A program made the translations under genes and the position numbers. Positions 27,094 to 35,489 of a stretch of 64,000 bases of DNA are shown piece by piece; the stretch's first letter is position 1, and each line of letters begins with the position of its first letter. Location: NCBI GenBank assembly GCA_050633885.1, contig JBOEHK010000005.1:620001-684000 (forward strand). The letters are read 5' to 3'. Source of the stretch: JAWSVE01 sp050633885 (lineage in GTDB: Bacteria; Pseudomonadota; Gammaproteobacteria; Pseudomonadales; Cellvibrionaceae). Under the pieces are notes generated by a model. The model saw only the letters and a list, made by a program, of their open reading frames with translations, did not search any database and was not told where the DNA came from.

Positions 27094-27165
27094 AAACTCA
27101 ATCAATCATTGAGTTTTTTACTCAGAATGAATATAGCTCGCAGGGCAATCAACTGAATATTGCCC
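27094..27165 (+). other. Two stem-loops in the GFA-GNAT intergenic region
   Basis: The 304-bp gap 26941-27244 has no coding frame but holds AAACTCAAT/ATTGAGTTT with a 5-nt loop followed by TTTT (27094-27120), a good plus-strand terminator with no plus-strand gene before it, and GGGCAAT/ATTGCCC with a 9-nt loop (27143-27165). This could be a small RNA end or a leader of the GNAT gene. Confidence 0.5.
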
Positions 27166-27244
27166 ATAGACTTAAGCGGTGACTTAAAACATTGTATTAT
27201 CTTATGTCTGGCGAGCAGACTAACAACCCCTGATTGAGACTACG

Positions 27245-27739
27245 ATGACACCAACTCTGATTCAAGCAGATTATCATAATCAGCGCCATGCTGACGATAT
27301 TGGCTACCTTATGAATTGTTATGCTCGGGATCCGATGGGCGGAAACGCTGCGCTTCCTAAAGAAATTATTAACAATATTGCGAAAGAATTAAGCAAGCGT
27401 GATTTTGCCTTCACCGTTCTCTGCTATGTAGACAAAAAACCGGCTGGTCTAATTAACTGCTTTGAAGCATTTTCAACTTTCGCCTGCCAGCCGTTGATTA
27501 ACATTCATGATGTCATCGTTGAGAAATCATTTCGAGGCCAACAAATCAGTATTAAAATGCTATCGAAAGTTGAAGAGATCGCAAAAGCACGCGGTTGCTG
27601 TAAAATAACCATGGAAGTTTTACAGGGTAATGAAGTGGCAAAAAATGCTTATAAAAAGTTTGGCTTTGGCGCCTATGAACTCGACCCTGTGATGGGATCA
27701 GCTATGTTTTGGCAAAAGCCAATCACCCATCATTCGTAA
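27245..27739 (+). CDS. GNAT family N-acetyltransferase
   Basis: 164 aa. Acetyl-CoA site in the form IHDVIVEKSFRGQQISIKML (motif A) followed by ITMEVLQGNEVAKNAYKKFGF, the usual motif B. The acceptor is unknown. Its start, TPTLIQADYHNQRHADDI, resembles GNAT proteins with a short N-terminal DYxNxxH segment. Likely its own transcript; ppnP follows 56 bp later. Confidence 0.85.
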   Translation: MTPTLIQADYHNQRHADDIGYLMNCYARDPMGGNAALPKEIINNIAKELSKRDFAFTVLCYVDKKPAGLINCFEAFSTFACQPLINIHDVIVEKSFRGQQISIKMLSKVEEIAKARGCCKITMEVLQGNEVAKNAYKKFGFGAYELDPVMGSAMFWQKPITHHS

Positions 27740-27795
27740 TAACTGACACCCCAGTAACACCTTAACCATTTACCTAACCTTGGATTTATATTTAC

Positions 27796-28107
27796 ATGAC
27801 ACAATTCGATAATGTATCCATCATCAAAAAAGCCAATATTTATTTTAACGGTAACGTCACCAGTCGCACTGTCATTTTTCCAAATGGTGACGAAAAAACA
27901 TTAGGCATTATGAAACCCGGCAAATATGAATTTGGCACATCGAAAAGTGAAGTCATGGAAATACTCGCTGGCGAAGTCTCTGTCTTATTACCAGACGACA
28001 AAGAATGGAAAACGATTAAAGCTGGAGAAGAATTTTCAGTGCCGGCTAACAGTACATTTGATATTGAAGTGATTAACATTGCGGATTATTGCTGTTCTTA
28101 TTATTAA
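27796..28107 (+). CDS. ppnP: Pyrimidine/purine nucleoside phosphorylase PpnP
   Basis: 103 aa, a single-domain cupin (former DUF1255/YaiE). Splits several nucleosides with phosphate to give ribose 1-phosphate and base. Family signatures: NVTSRTVIFPNGDEKTLGIM, PGKYEFGTS, EILAGEVSVLLP, AGEEFSVPANSTFDIEV and the ending DYCCSYY. Length is typical. Ahead of the toxin-like pair by 84 bp on the same strand. Confidence 0.93.
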   Translation: MTQFDNVSIIKKANIYFNGNVTSRTVIFPNGDEKTLGIMKPGKYEFGTSKSEVMEILAGEVSVLLPDDKEWKTIKAGEEFSVPANSTFDIEVINIADYCCSYY

Positions 28108-28191
28108 AGCATTTAGTGATCTTTAGCTCATTATCGAGGCATCTGATTTAATATAATTTGAATATCATAACATCAACAAGGATACGTACAA

Positions 28192-28569
28192 ATGTTACCA
28201 GCAGAATTTTATATCTTGCCCGAAGAACTTTTTAGATTAGGAAATACTGATCACCCAAAACTTAGTCATATACGCTCCAAAGACATTGATACTATCTCAA
28301 TGAACGGTGTTTTAATGATAAGAGCCAACGGGAAAGGCATAAGTGTTTTTGATAAACAAGGCATCAATGAATCACCAATGACTGGATGGGTATGGAGATT
28401 TTCACCCAATACTCGCCCACCATTAGGCTTAAAGTTGATTAATGACAAACCACATCACTATTGCATTGCACCAACTCACAACATGCCAGTCGACAAATAC
28501 AAAGGCCTTCTCGAAGAAATGGCTTTTTTTGCTTCTAGGGTATTCAAGAAAAATGGAAGAGCTGTATGA
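28192..28569 (+). CDS. Tse2-like putative ADP-ribosyltransferase toxin
   Basis: 125 aa, no signal peptide. The stretch GKGISVFDKQG (about 47-57), a Pro-rich turn (PPLGLKL) and HHYCIAPTHNMPVDKYKGLLEEMAFFA (about 88-114) recall the core of Pseudomonas aeruginosa Tse2 (GGTSVFDRAG ... THYTIMPAKPM). Tse2 is a T6SS-delivered NAD-dependent cytotoxin with a specific immunity protein. The next gene starts inside this stop (ATGA overlap of 4 bp) and looks like Tsi2. No T6SS gene is visible nearby. A TATAAT at 28152-28157 may be the -10. Resemblance is from memory and moderate. Confidence 0.65.
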   Translation: MLPAEFYILPEELFRLGNTDHPKLSHIRSKDIDTISMNGVLMIRANGKGISVFDKQGINESPMTGWVWRFSPNTRPPLGLKLINDKPHHYCIAPTHNMPVDKYKGLLEEMAFFASRVFKKNGRAV

Positions 28570-28790
28570 ACATCGAATTAGCAGAGTCAGAACTAAAAAT
28601 CATATTGGAAGCTCTTATAAAGATGGAGTCGGCGATGTCTGAAGTGTGTGCAACTTCGGATGATCCAGATGAAATTGCAGAAGTTGGAAATGATTTGATC
28701 GGAGTTAGATTACTTTTGAAGCCATTAAAAGAAAAGGCGATTCAAAAATATGGAGAAAACGTAATTAACTTTTCTCGGGAGTTACTTTAG
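28566..28790 (+). CDS. Tsi2-like putative immunity/antitoxin protein
   Basis: 74 aa, acidic, all helical. Size and pattern follow Tsi2 (77 aa, a helical-hairpin dimer): MNI at the start, an amphipathic first helix, DDPDEIAEVGNDLIGV (residues 32-47) against the Tsi2 DDP..AELEQLLVG stretch, then LKPLKEKAIQKYG. The 4-bp overlap with the toxin-like gene means translational coupling, so the immunity protein would be made together with the toxin. Pairing is inferred from order and similarity. Confidence 0.65.
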   Translation: MNIELAESELKIILEALIKMESAMSEVCATSDDPDEIAEVGNDLIGVRLLLKPLKEKAIQKYGENVINFSRELL

Positions 28791-28807
28791 ATATTAAATG
28801 AAATAGG

Positions 28808-29692
28808 CTAAACATCAAATTTCTTAGCTAATCCTATAAGAAAGCCGAAATGAAATCCATGATTAGCATAATGAATAAATTCGTGACACGTCTGAAATCC
28901 ATAATTTATATTTCCTTCCTTAGTCATTTTTATCAAAAATCCACTTTCGCACATTACTCCATAGGAGGTAGCAACCTGACCAGCAACAAAATCATTTTCA
29001 TGAGCTTCAACATATTCTTCCAATATTTTCTTGTGTTGGCCTCTTACAACCCCAACACTTACAGAGCGATTAAAAACAATCCCGCTAGGTAACAAATTAG
29101 TTATGTCTAGTGCTATCAACCCTCTTATTTTTATGCCTTTCTCGCCATAGAATTTTTCTCGCTTTAAAATTTGCTTATTACCTTCTCTAATATTTTTTTT
29201 GATCTTATTTTCGGAATACAAACACTTACACTCAACAGCTAGCTTTTTATTTTTTTCTAAGGTCACTAATATATCAGGCTCGTTCAAAGGGTCAGTAGAT
29301 AATTTCACCTCATATCCAGATTTTATAAAAAAGTGCGCCACCCATAACTCAAAAAAGAAACTCCGAGATTTATCCTCTTCGCTTTCGCCTCGGATATCCC
29401 GACCAGAAATCACTTCTTTTAATTGTGTAATGAATTCTTTTTCATCTCGCTCTTTAAAAAATTCATGCACTGCTGTAATTCTGCATATTTCAACATAGGC
29501 ATTATCAAACTTAGCCCGTTTCTCTTTTGGAATTGAAATCTGCCCTAAAGAGTTCAATGCTAATTCTTCAAAGGTTTCTAGATACCTGCCATATCTAGAA
29601 TTACGATAATTAAATCCGAGCTCCTCTAACCAATTACAAACATTTTGATACTGAATCAACAAGCCTTTAAACGAGGGAGTATCTTCATCCAT
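28808..29692 (-). CDS. PD-(D/E)XK nuclease-like protein, unrecognised
   Basis: 294 aa, soluble. The N-terminal half is helical and unassigned. From about 110 a restriction-endonuclease-like core is visible: E115 in FFFELWVAHFF, D140 in EPDILVTL, and E154-x-K156 in AVECKCLYS, the D-(X)13-ExK arrangement. A typical specificity or helicase partner is lacking. It starts 29 bp after pgk on the same strand, so it could be read through from the tkt-epd-pgk transcript, and runs tail to tail with the Tsi2-like gene. Function could be defence, repair or nucleic-acid processing. Confidence 0.65.
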   Translation of the reverse strand: MDEDTPSFKGLLIQYQNVCNWLEELGFNYRNSRYGRYLETFEELALNSLGQISIPKEKRAKFDNAYVEICRITAVHEFFKERDEKEFITQLKEVISGRDIRGESEEDKSRSFFFELWVAHFFIKSGYEVKLSTDPLNEPDILVTLEKNKKLAVECKCLYSENKIKKNIREGNKQILKREKFYGEKGIKIRGLIALDITNLLPSGIVFNRSVSVGVVRGQHKKILEEYVEAHENDFVAGQVATSYGVMCESGFLIKMTKEGNINYGFQTCHEFIHYANHGFHFGFLIGLAKKFDV

Positions 29693-29721
29693 TTTTATAT
29701 CAAAGTCCTTTTTGTTTTAAT

Positions 29722-30873
29722 TTATTTATCTAAAACAGCGACAGCCGGCAACACTTTCCCCTCAACATATTCTAAAAATGCCCCGCCACCGGTTGAGATG
29801 TACGATACTTTCTCAGTAATGCCAAACTTATCGACAGCTGCTAATGTGTCGCCGCCACCTGCAATCGAGAAGCCTTCGCTATCAGCGATCGCTTGAGCGA
29901 TGACTTTTGTGCCCCCTGCAAAAGCGTCAAATTCAAAAACACCCACAGGGCCATTCCAAATAATTGTTTTTGCATTCTTTATTAATTCTGCAAGCTCGGC
30001 TGCTGAATCAGGGCCGATATCAAAAATCATATCGTCCTCACTCACATTTTTAGAAGCCTTTAATGTCGCAGGAGTAGTCTCTGAAAATTCTTTTCCAACA
30101 ACAACATCGGTTGGCATTGGAATTGAACATTTTTCTAAAAGCGCTTTTGCTGTTGGAATTAAATCATGTTCGCACAGTGATTTTCCGACTGGCTTTCCCG
30201 TTGCCGCTAAAAAGGTATTCGCAATGCCGCCGCCAACGATCAACTGATCGACTTTATCTGATAAAGTCTCTAACACTTCTAGCTTCGTAGATACTTTCGA
30301 GCCGCCAACGATCGCAATCATGGGACGCGCAGGATTAGCTAATGCTTTTTCTAGGGCATTCAATTCACCAGCAAGCAACGGACCAGCACATGCGATAGGT
30401 GCAAATTTAGCAACACCATGCGTTGATGCTTGCGCACGATGAGCAGTACCAAATGCATCCATCACAAAAATATCACACAAACTGGCATACGCTTTTGCTA
30501 AATCATCAGCATCCTTTTTCTCACCAACATTGAATCGCACATTTTCAAGCAGCGCCATCTGACCGCTTTCAACTTCAACACCTTGCTTAAAATCTTTGAT
30601 GACAGGAACCGTACAATTTAATAGTTCCGATAAGTAATCAGCAACCGGCTGCATTGAAAACTCATCGTTGTATTCTCCTTCAGTAGGACGACCAAGATGA
30701 GACATAACGATTAATTTTGCACCGGCATTTAGCGCAAGTTTTAATGTTGGCAAAGCGGCGCGAATACGTGCATCCGATGTAACCTTACCGTTTTTCACCG
30801 GCACATTCAGATCTTCCCTGATGAGGATTCGTTTTCCTTTTAGGTTTAGATCTTTCATTAATTGAATTGCCAT
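29722..30873 (-). CDS. pgk: Phosphoglycerate kinase
   Basis: 383 aa. Transfers phosphate between 1,3-bisphosphoglycerate and ADP. Motifs: LIREDLNVPVKNGKV at the start, SHLGRPTEG, ENVRFNVGEKK, DAFGTAHRAQAST, AIVGGSKVSTK, IWNGPVGVFE and SIAGGGDTLAAVDK. GGGAGAG ribosome site ahead of ATG. Third gene of tkt-epd-pgk. fba does not follow here; the PD-(D/E)XK gene does. Confidence 0.97.
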   Translation of the reverse strand: MAIQLMKDLNLKGKRILIREDLNVPVKNGKVTSDARIRAALPTLKLALNAGAKLIVMSHLGRPTEGEYNDEFSMQPVADYLSELLNCTVPVIKDFKQGVEVESGQMALLENVRFNVGEKKDADDLAKAYASLCDIFVMDAFGTAHRAQASTHGVAKFAPIACAGPLLAGELNALEKALANPARPMIAIVGGSKVSTKLEVLETLSDKVDQLIVGGGIANTFLAATGKPVGKSLCEHDLIPTAKALLEKCSIPMPTDVVVGKEFSETTPATLKASKNVSEDDMIFDIGPDSAAELAELIKNAKTIIWNGPVGVFEFDAFAGGTKVIAQAIADSEGFSIAGGGDTLAAVDKFGITEKVSYISTGGGAFLEYVEGKVLPAVAVLDK

Positions 30874-30998
30874 GGTTTTGCTCTCCCGAATACTATTAAC
30901 TCATTGAATATTTTATGACTGCGATTGTCGTCTTTTGCTATTTAGTTTTTTAATGTTAACTTACGCAGATTACACTGTGATACATCAACCTTTATCGC

Positions 30999-32033
30999 TT
31001 ACTGCTCAATGAATGCCGCCATTTCTGTTGCAACATCTAACATACGATTTGAAAAACCCCATTCATTATCAAACCATACTAAAATTTTCACTAACCGATT
31101 GCCGGCGACACGGGTTTGCAATCCATCAACGATGCCTGATCTTGCATCGTGATTAAAATCACAGGAGGCCAGCATTTCTTGGCTATACCCAAGAATGCCT
31201 TCGTAGGCATTATCTGATGCAGTCTCCAGAGCAAAATTAATTAAAGAAACAGAGACATCTTCTTTCACCACTACACTTAAGTCTATTGCCGATACGTTGA
31301 TGGTGGGAACTCTCATTGCTTGTGCTTCAAACTTACCTTTCAATTCAGGAAATAATCGATCAATTCCTTGTGCTAATCCTGTATCGACGGGGATAATTGA
31401 ATGCATGGCTGAACGGGTTTTACGAAGATCTGTGTGATGATAAGCATCGATAACCGGCTGATCATTCATCGCTGAATGAATAGTCGTAATCACTCCGCTT
31501 TCAATTCCAAAAGATTCTTCCAGCGTTTGAATAACCGGAATAATGCAATTCGTTGAGCACGATGCATTAGAAATAATTTTATCGCTTTTAATCAGTTTAT
31601 GATGGTTGTAGCCATACACAATAGTCGCATCGACATCGCTTTGACTTTTACCTGGCTGCGACAACAACACCTTTTTAGCACCGGCTTTTAAATGTTTTTC
31701 AGCGGCTTCGCGATCTGAATACTCTCCCGTACATTCCATAACGATATCCACAGAAAGACTCTCCCAAGGAAGGTCATCGAGGTTATCGTGGTGAAGTATT
31801 TGAATATCTTGGTTATCAATCGACAAGCAATCATCGACAACTTTGATTTCTTTTGAAAATCGCCCATGAGTCGAATCATATTTACAAAGATGCGCTATCG
31901 TTTTGCAATCAGCCAATTCATTGATGGCAACAATCTGTAAGTTAAATTCGTTTTGAGATTCATATAGACTTCGAAAAACACAGCGCCCTATTCGTCCAAA
32001 ACCATTGATTGCAATTCGTATTGGCTTTTTCAT
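30999..32033 (-). CDS. epd: Erythrose-4-phosphate dehydrogenase (GapA paralogue)
   Basis: 344 aa. NAD-dependent oxidation of erythrose 4-phosphate to 4-phosphoerythronate, feeding PLP synthesis. NGFGRIGR and the catalytic SNASCSTNC are common to all GAPDHs. Features that favour Epd: VAINELADCKTIAHLCKYDSTHGRF, MNDQPVIDAYHHTDLRKTRSA and position between tkt and pgk, the E. coli and Pseudomonas order. Some bacteria use a GapA at the same place; without another gap gene in view a glycolytic role cannot be excluded. Confidence 0.85.
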   Translation of the reverse strand: MKKPIRIAINGFGRIGRCVFRSLYESQNEFNLQIVAINELADCKTIAHLCKYDSTHGRFSKEIKVVDDCLSIDNQDIQILHHDNLDDLPWESLSVDIVMECTGEYSDREAAEKHLKAGAKKVLLSQPGKSQSDVDATIVYGYNHHKLIKSDKIISNASCSTNCIIPVIQTLEESFGIESGVITTIHSAMNDQPVIDAYHHTDLRKTRSAMHSIIPVDTGLAQGIDRLFPELKGKFEAQAMRVPTINVSAIDLSVVVKEDVSVSLINFALETASDNAYEGILGYSQEMLASCDFNHDARSGIVDGLQTRVAGNRLVKILVWFDNEWGFSNRMLDVATEMAAFIEQ

Positions 32034-32072
32034 AGCGCAGTGCCTTTCAAGAGTATTTTTCTAACATCAGTT

Positions 32073-34061
32073 TTACAGTGAGTTAACAGTGGCGACGACA
32101 TTATCAACGGTAAAGCCAAAGTGCTTCATCAGCTCTCCACCAGGACCCGATGCGCCAAATGAGCTCATGCCAATAATTTTTCCATCAAGGCCGACGTATT
32201 TATACCAATAGTCTTGATGCGCTGCTTCAATCGCGACGCGATTTCTCACGTTAGCCGGCAACACTGATTCTTTATAGTCAGCACTTTGCTGTTCAAATAT
32301 TTCTGCACACGGCATAGAGACGACACGAACTTTTTTATTTTGCAGTTGATCTGACGCATTGATCGCCAATTCAACTTCAGAACCTGTTGCTATTAAAATA
32401 ACATCTGGCTGTCCCGAACAATCTTTTAAAATATATCCGCCTTTTTCAACATCTTTTAATTGCTGTGCCGAACGTGGTTGTGCAGGCAAACCCTGACGAG
32501 AGAAAATTAAAGCGCTAGGCGTTTGATTATTTTCAATCGATAACTTCCAAGAAACTGCAGACTCTATCGTATCGCACGGGCGCCATGTGTGGAGATTCGG
32601 CGTTGAACGTAAAGACGCTATTTGCTCAATCGGTTGATGTGTTGGACCATCTTCGCCCAAACCAATTGAGTCATGCGTGTAAACAAAAATATGCGGTTGA
32701 TGCATTAACGCAGCCATTCGCACAGCATTGCGGGCATATTCCATAAACACTAAAAAGGTCGCGCTGTAATGTACAAAACCGCCGTGTAAACAAATACCGT
32801 TACCTATTGCGGTCATTGCAAATTCACGGACACCGTAGAATAAATAATTTCCACTCGCGTCTTCTTTGGTCACACCTTTTGATCCAGACCACTTGGTTAA
32901 ATTGGAACCCGCCAAATCTGCTGATCCACCCAATAATTCTGGTAATAATTTCCCATAGCTTTCTAAGCAATTTTGCGATGCTTTTCGAGTTGCTACTTTT
33001 TCCATATTGTCTTGGCACTGCTGTATGTATTGATCCGCGCCTGCAGAAAACTCTTTGGGTAATTCGTTACGTATAACTCGACGTTCAAATTCTTCGGCTA
33101 ATTCAGGATATGCTTTTTGGTAAGCATCAAAATGAGTTTGCCATTCGTTTTCATTATTGCTTCCAGCGTTTTTTGCATCCCAATCAGAGTAAATATCATT
33201 TGGAATATCAAATGCCTCGTACTGCCATCCAAGCGACTGCTTTGCTAGTGTAATTTCTTCTGCACCAAGTGGTGCTCCATGACAACTTTCTTTTCCTTGT
33301 TTATTGGGCGAACCAAAACCAATCACTGTTTTACAACAAATAATCGTCGGCTTATCCGTTTCTTTTTTAGCTTCTTCGATCGCTGCTTTTATCGCTGCGC
33401 TGTCATGACCATCGACGGCCCTTACGACATGCCAGTTATAACTTTCAAATCGTGCGGGTGTGTCATCGGTAAACCAACCCTCTACTTCACCATCAATTGA
33501 AATGCCGTTATCATCATAGAAAGCAATTAATTTCCCTAAACCATGCGTTCCCGCAAGAGACGCCGCCTCGTGAGAAATACCTTCCATCAAACAACCATCA
33601 CCTAAAAAGACATAGGTGCTGTGATCTACGATCGTGTGATTGTCGCGATTAAATTGCGCCGCAAGGATTTTTTCCGCCATCGCCATACCAACGGCATTAG
33701 CAAAACCTTGCCCCAGAGGACCGGTGGTTGTCTCTGCTCCCGGCACGTCATGATATTCAGGATGACCTGGCGTTTTCGATCCAAGTTGTCGGAATTGTTT
33801 GATGTCCTCAATCGATAAGTCATAGCCCGATAAATGCAGTAATGAGTACAACAGCATTGAGCCATGACCATTCGACAAGATGAATCGATCGCGATTAGGC
33901 CATTGAGGATTAGCCGGGTTATGAATTAAATAATCATTCCAGAGAACTTCTGCAATGTCTGCCATCCCCATGGGTGCACCAGGGTGTCCGCTATTGGCTT
34001 GTTGGACTGCATCCATACTGAGTGCGCGAATAGCATTAGCGAGTTCGTTGCGTGTTGACAT
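32073..34061 (-). CDS. tkt: Transketolase
   Basis: 662 aa from the ATG at 34061, the usual length. Thiamine-diphosphate enzyme moving two-carbon units in the pentose phosphate pathway. Motifs: MDAVQQANSGHPGAPMGMAD, GHPEYHDVPGAETTTGPLGQG, GDGCLMEG...DDNGISIDG (ThDP/Mg site), FVYTHDSIGLGEDGPTHQPIEQ and the C-terminal FGASGPGGELMKHFGFT. GAGGAGC precedes this ATG; an upstream in-frame extension of 47 codons is without family support. It starts tkt-epd-pgk and is divergent from the sahR operon. Confidence 0.97.
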   Translation of the reverse strand: MSTRNELANAIRALSMDAVQQANSGHPGAPMGMADIAEVLWNDYLIHNPANPQWPNRDRFILSNGHGSMLLYSLLHLSGYDLSIEDIKQFRQLGSKTPGHPEYHDVPGAETTTGPLGQGFANAVGMAMAEKILAAQFNRDNHTIVDHSTYVFLGDGCLMEGISHEAASLAGTHGLGKLIAFYDDNGISIDGEVEGWFTDDTPARFESYNWHVVRAVDGHDSAAIKAAIEEAKKETDKPTIICCKTVIGFGSPNKQGKESCHGAPLGAEEITLAKQSLGWQYEAFDIPNDIYSDWDAKNAGSNNENEWQTHFDAYQKAYPELAEEFERRVIRNELPKEFSAGADQYIQQCQDNMEKVATRKASQNCLESYGKLLPELLGGSADLAGSNLTKWSGSKGVTKEDASGNYLFYGVREFAMTAIGNGICLHGGFVHYSATFLVFMEYARNAVRMAALMHQPHIFVYTHDSIGLGEDGPTHQPIEQIASLRSTPNLHTWRPCDTIESAVSWKLSIENNQTPSALIFSRQGLPAQPRSAQQLKDVEKGGYILKDCSGQPDVILIATGSEVELAINASDQLQNKKVRVVSMPCAEIFEQQSADYKESVLPANVRNRVAIEAAHQDYWYKYVGLDGKIIGMSSFGASGPGGELMKHFGFTVDNVVATVNSL

Positions 34062-34300
34062 GGGGTCAAAGCTCCTCTGGAGTCGAGTGTATTGGGTGAT
34101 TAATGAATATTCAGAAAGCCCGAGAAAACTGGCCTTGTGAAAAGGCGCGTATTGTCCCTTACCACTCAAACAGGGTAAAGGGCTGGTATGACATTTAATC
34201 AATTTTCGACAAATTGAGGGTTTCTACTGTCGATGCAGGCGGCATGTTTTCCTGAGCAAAAGGAGATCAATCACACATGAGCCCAAACCACAGCTTTGTA

Positions 34301-34342
34301 ACTACCAACCTATATCAAAATATTTTGATATAGGTTGGTAGT
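34301..34342. promoter_or_regulatory. Perfect 42-bp palindrome, probable SahR operator
   Basis: Each half is 21 bases, with ACCAACCTATATCAAAAT leading to the centre AATATT, and there is no mismatch. The core ATATCAAA..TTTGATAT has the look of an ArsR-family site. It lies 77 bp before sahR and contains the -35 element of its promoter, so self-repression is likely; in the other direction it lies 240 bp before tkt. Confidence 0.85.
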
Positions 34343-34353
34343 CTTGGTAGAAT
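34325..34353 (+). promoter_or_regulatory. sahR-metK-ahcY promoter
   Basis: TTGATA (34325-34330), a 17-bp spacer and TAGAAT (34348-34353). The -35 lies in the right half of the palindrome, so a bound repressor would block RNA polymerase. Confidence 0.7.
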
Positions 34354-34418
34354 CCCTCTCAATGAACCCCGATCAACCCTATATTCAAAAGCTCACGCTT
34401 GGGATCAACAGATAACAC

Positions 34419-35489
34419 ATGCCGCATTCGATCAATAACGTCACGGCTATCCACTCAGACACCATTGAAAGTGCGCCGTCTGATAGCCCCAATGCTAGTA
34501 CTGTGGATCCTTATGTGGACTTAAGTATTCTGCTCAAGGCTGCTGCTGATCCATTGAGGCTTGAAATCTTGCGGGTGCTATCGAAGGGCTCTTACGGTGT
34601 AATGGAACTGGCATTTTTATTTGATCTCAAACAATCCGCTATGAGCCATCATTTAAAAGTATTGGCGAAAGCAAAACTCGTCACCACCCGCCGAGAAGGC
34701 AACTCAATATTTTATCGTCGTAATGAATTGTTTGTTGACGTGTTAAGCCAACACAGCGACAAAGAAGATTCTCAAATACATTTTTTATCGCCTTTGTTTA
34801 AAACACTTGATGCGCTTCCCTTGCAACCAAAAACAAAACAACGGCTAGGCAACATTCAACAAGAACGTGCCACAGCTTCGCAAGAGTTTTTCTCTGCCAA
34901 CGCTAATAAATTTAGAGAGCAACAAGATTTAATTGCGAGCTTTTCTATTTACGGTGATCACGTTAAAAACTTGTTACACCATATTCAGTTCTCCGATAAA
35001 TATATTGCTTTGGAAATTGGACCCGGTGAAGGTGAGTTTTTATCTGTGCTCGCAGAAAATTTCAAACGAGTGATAGCATTAGATAACTCAATTGATATGC
35101 TCAACAAAGCAAAACAATTGGTAAACAATCAACAATTAAATGATGTTGAATTTATTTTAGGTGATACTCGATCGGCGATCAGTCAAGGAATCATTGCTGA
35201 CTGCATTATCATTAATATGGTCTTGCATCATGTGCCTTCCCCAGAAGAATTATTTCAAGATGCCGCCGCTTTATTAAACCAAAACGGCTCGTTAATCGTA
35301 ACAGATCTATGCCGACACAATCAGCAATGGGCAACAGAATCCTGTGGTGACTTATGGCTTGGATTCGACCCCTCTGAATTTTCAACTTGGGCAAAAGCAG
35401 CCAAATTGAAAGAAGGGCAAAGCCAGTTTTTTGCTTTACGAAACGGCTTTCAAATTCAACTGCGCCATTTTATAAAAGGAGAATCATAG
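34419..35489 (+). CDS. sahR: ArsR-family regulator fused to a SAM/SAH-binding methyltransferase domain (SahR-like)
   Basis: 356 aa. After a variable tail of 30 residues, an ArsR winged helix (about 33-105: LKAAADPLRLEILRVL, LFDLKQSAMSHHLKVLAKAKLV, REGNSIFYRR) is joined to a class I methyltransferase fold (about 190-350: ALEIGPGEGEFL motif I, VIALDNS, ADCIIINMVLHHVPSPEEL). SahR regulators sense S-adenosylhomocysteine and repress SAM-cycle genes. The operon contains metK and ahcY, the expected targets, and an upstream palindrome. No DNA contact to other sites was seen in the window. Binding of SAH is inferred from the family. Confidence 0.85.
   Translation: MPHSINNVTAIHSDTIESAPSDSPNASTVDPYVDLSILLKAAADPLRLEILRVLSKGSYGVMELAFLFDLKQSAMSHHLKVLAKAKLVTTRREGNSIFYRRNELFVDVLSQHSDKEDSQIHFLSPLFKTLDALPLQPKTKQRLGNIQQERATASQEFFSANANKFREQQDLIASFSIYGDHVKNLLHHIQFSDKYIALEIGPGEGEFLSVLAENFKRVIALDNSIDMLNKAKQLVNNQQLNDVEFILGDTRSAISQGIIADCIIINMVLHHVPSPEELFQDAAALLNQNGSLIVTDLCRHNQQWATESCGDLWLGFDPSEFSTWAKAAKLKEGQSQFFALRNGFQIQLRHFIKGES

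Noticed and set aside
22000..30000. Prophage or integrative element in the accessory stretch
   Set aside because: No integrase, transposase, att-like repeats or phage structural genes were seen.
30999..32033. Calling the dehydrogenase glycolytic gapA
   Set aside because: INELAD, the YHHTDLRKTRSA stretch and the tkt-epd-pgk position favour erythrose-4-phosphate dehydrogenase, though dual use cannot be ruled out.
34062..34202. 47-residue N-terminal extension of transketolase
   Set aside because: The downstream ATG has GAGGAGC and gives the usual family N-terminus; the extension is not like any Tkt.
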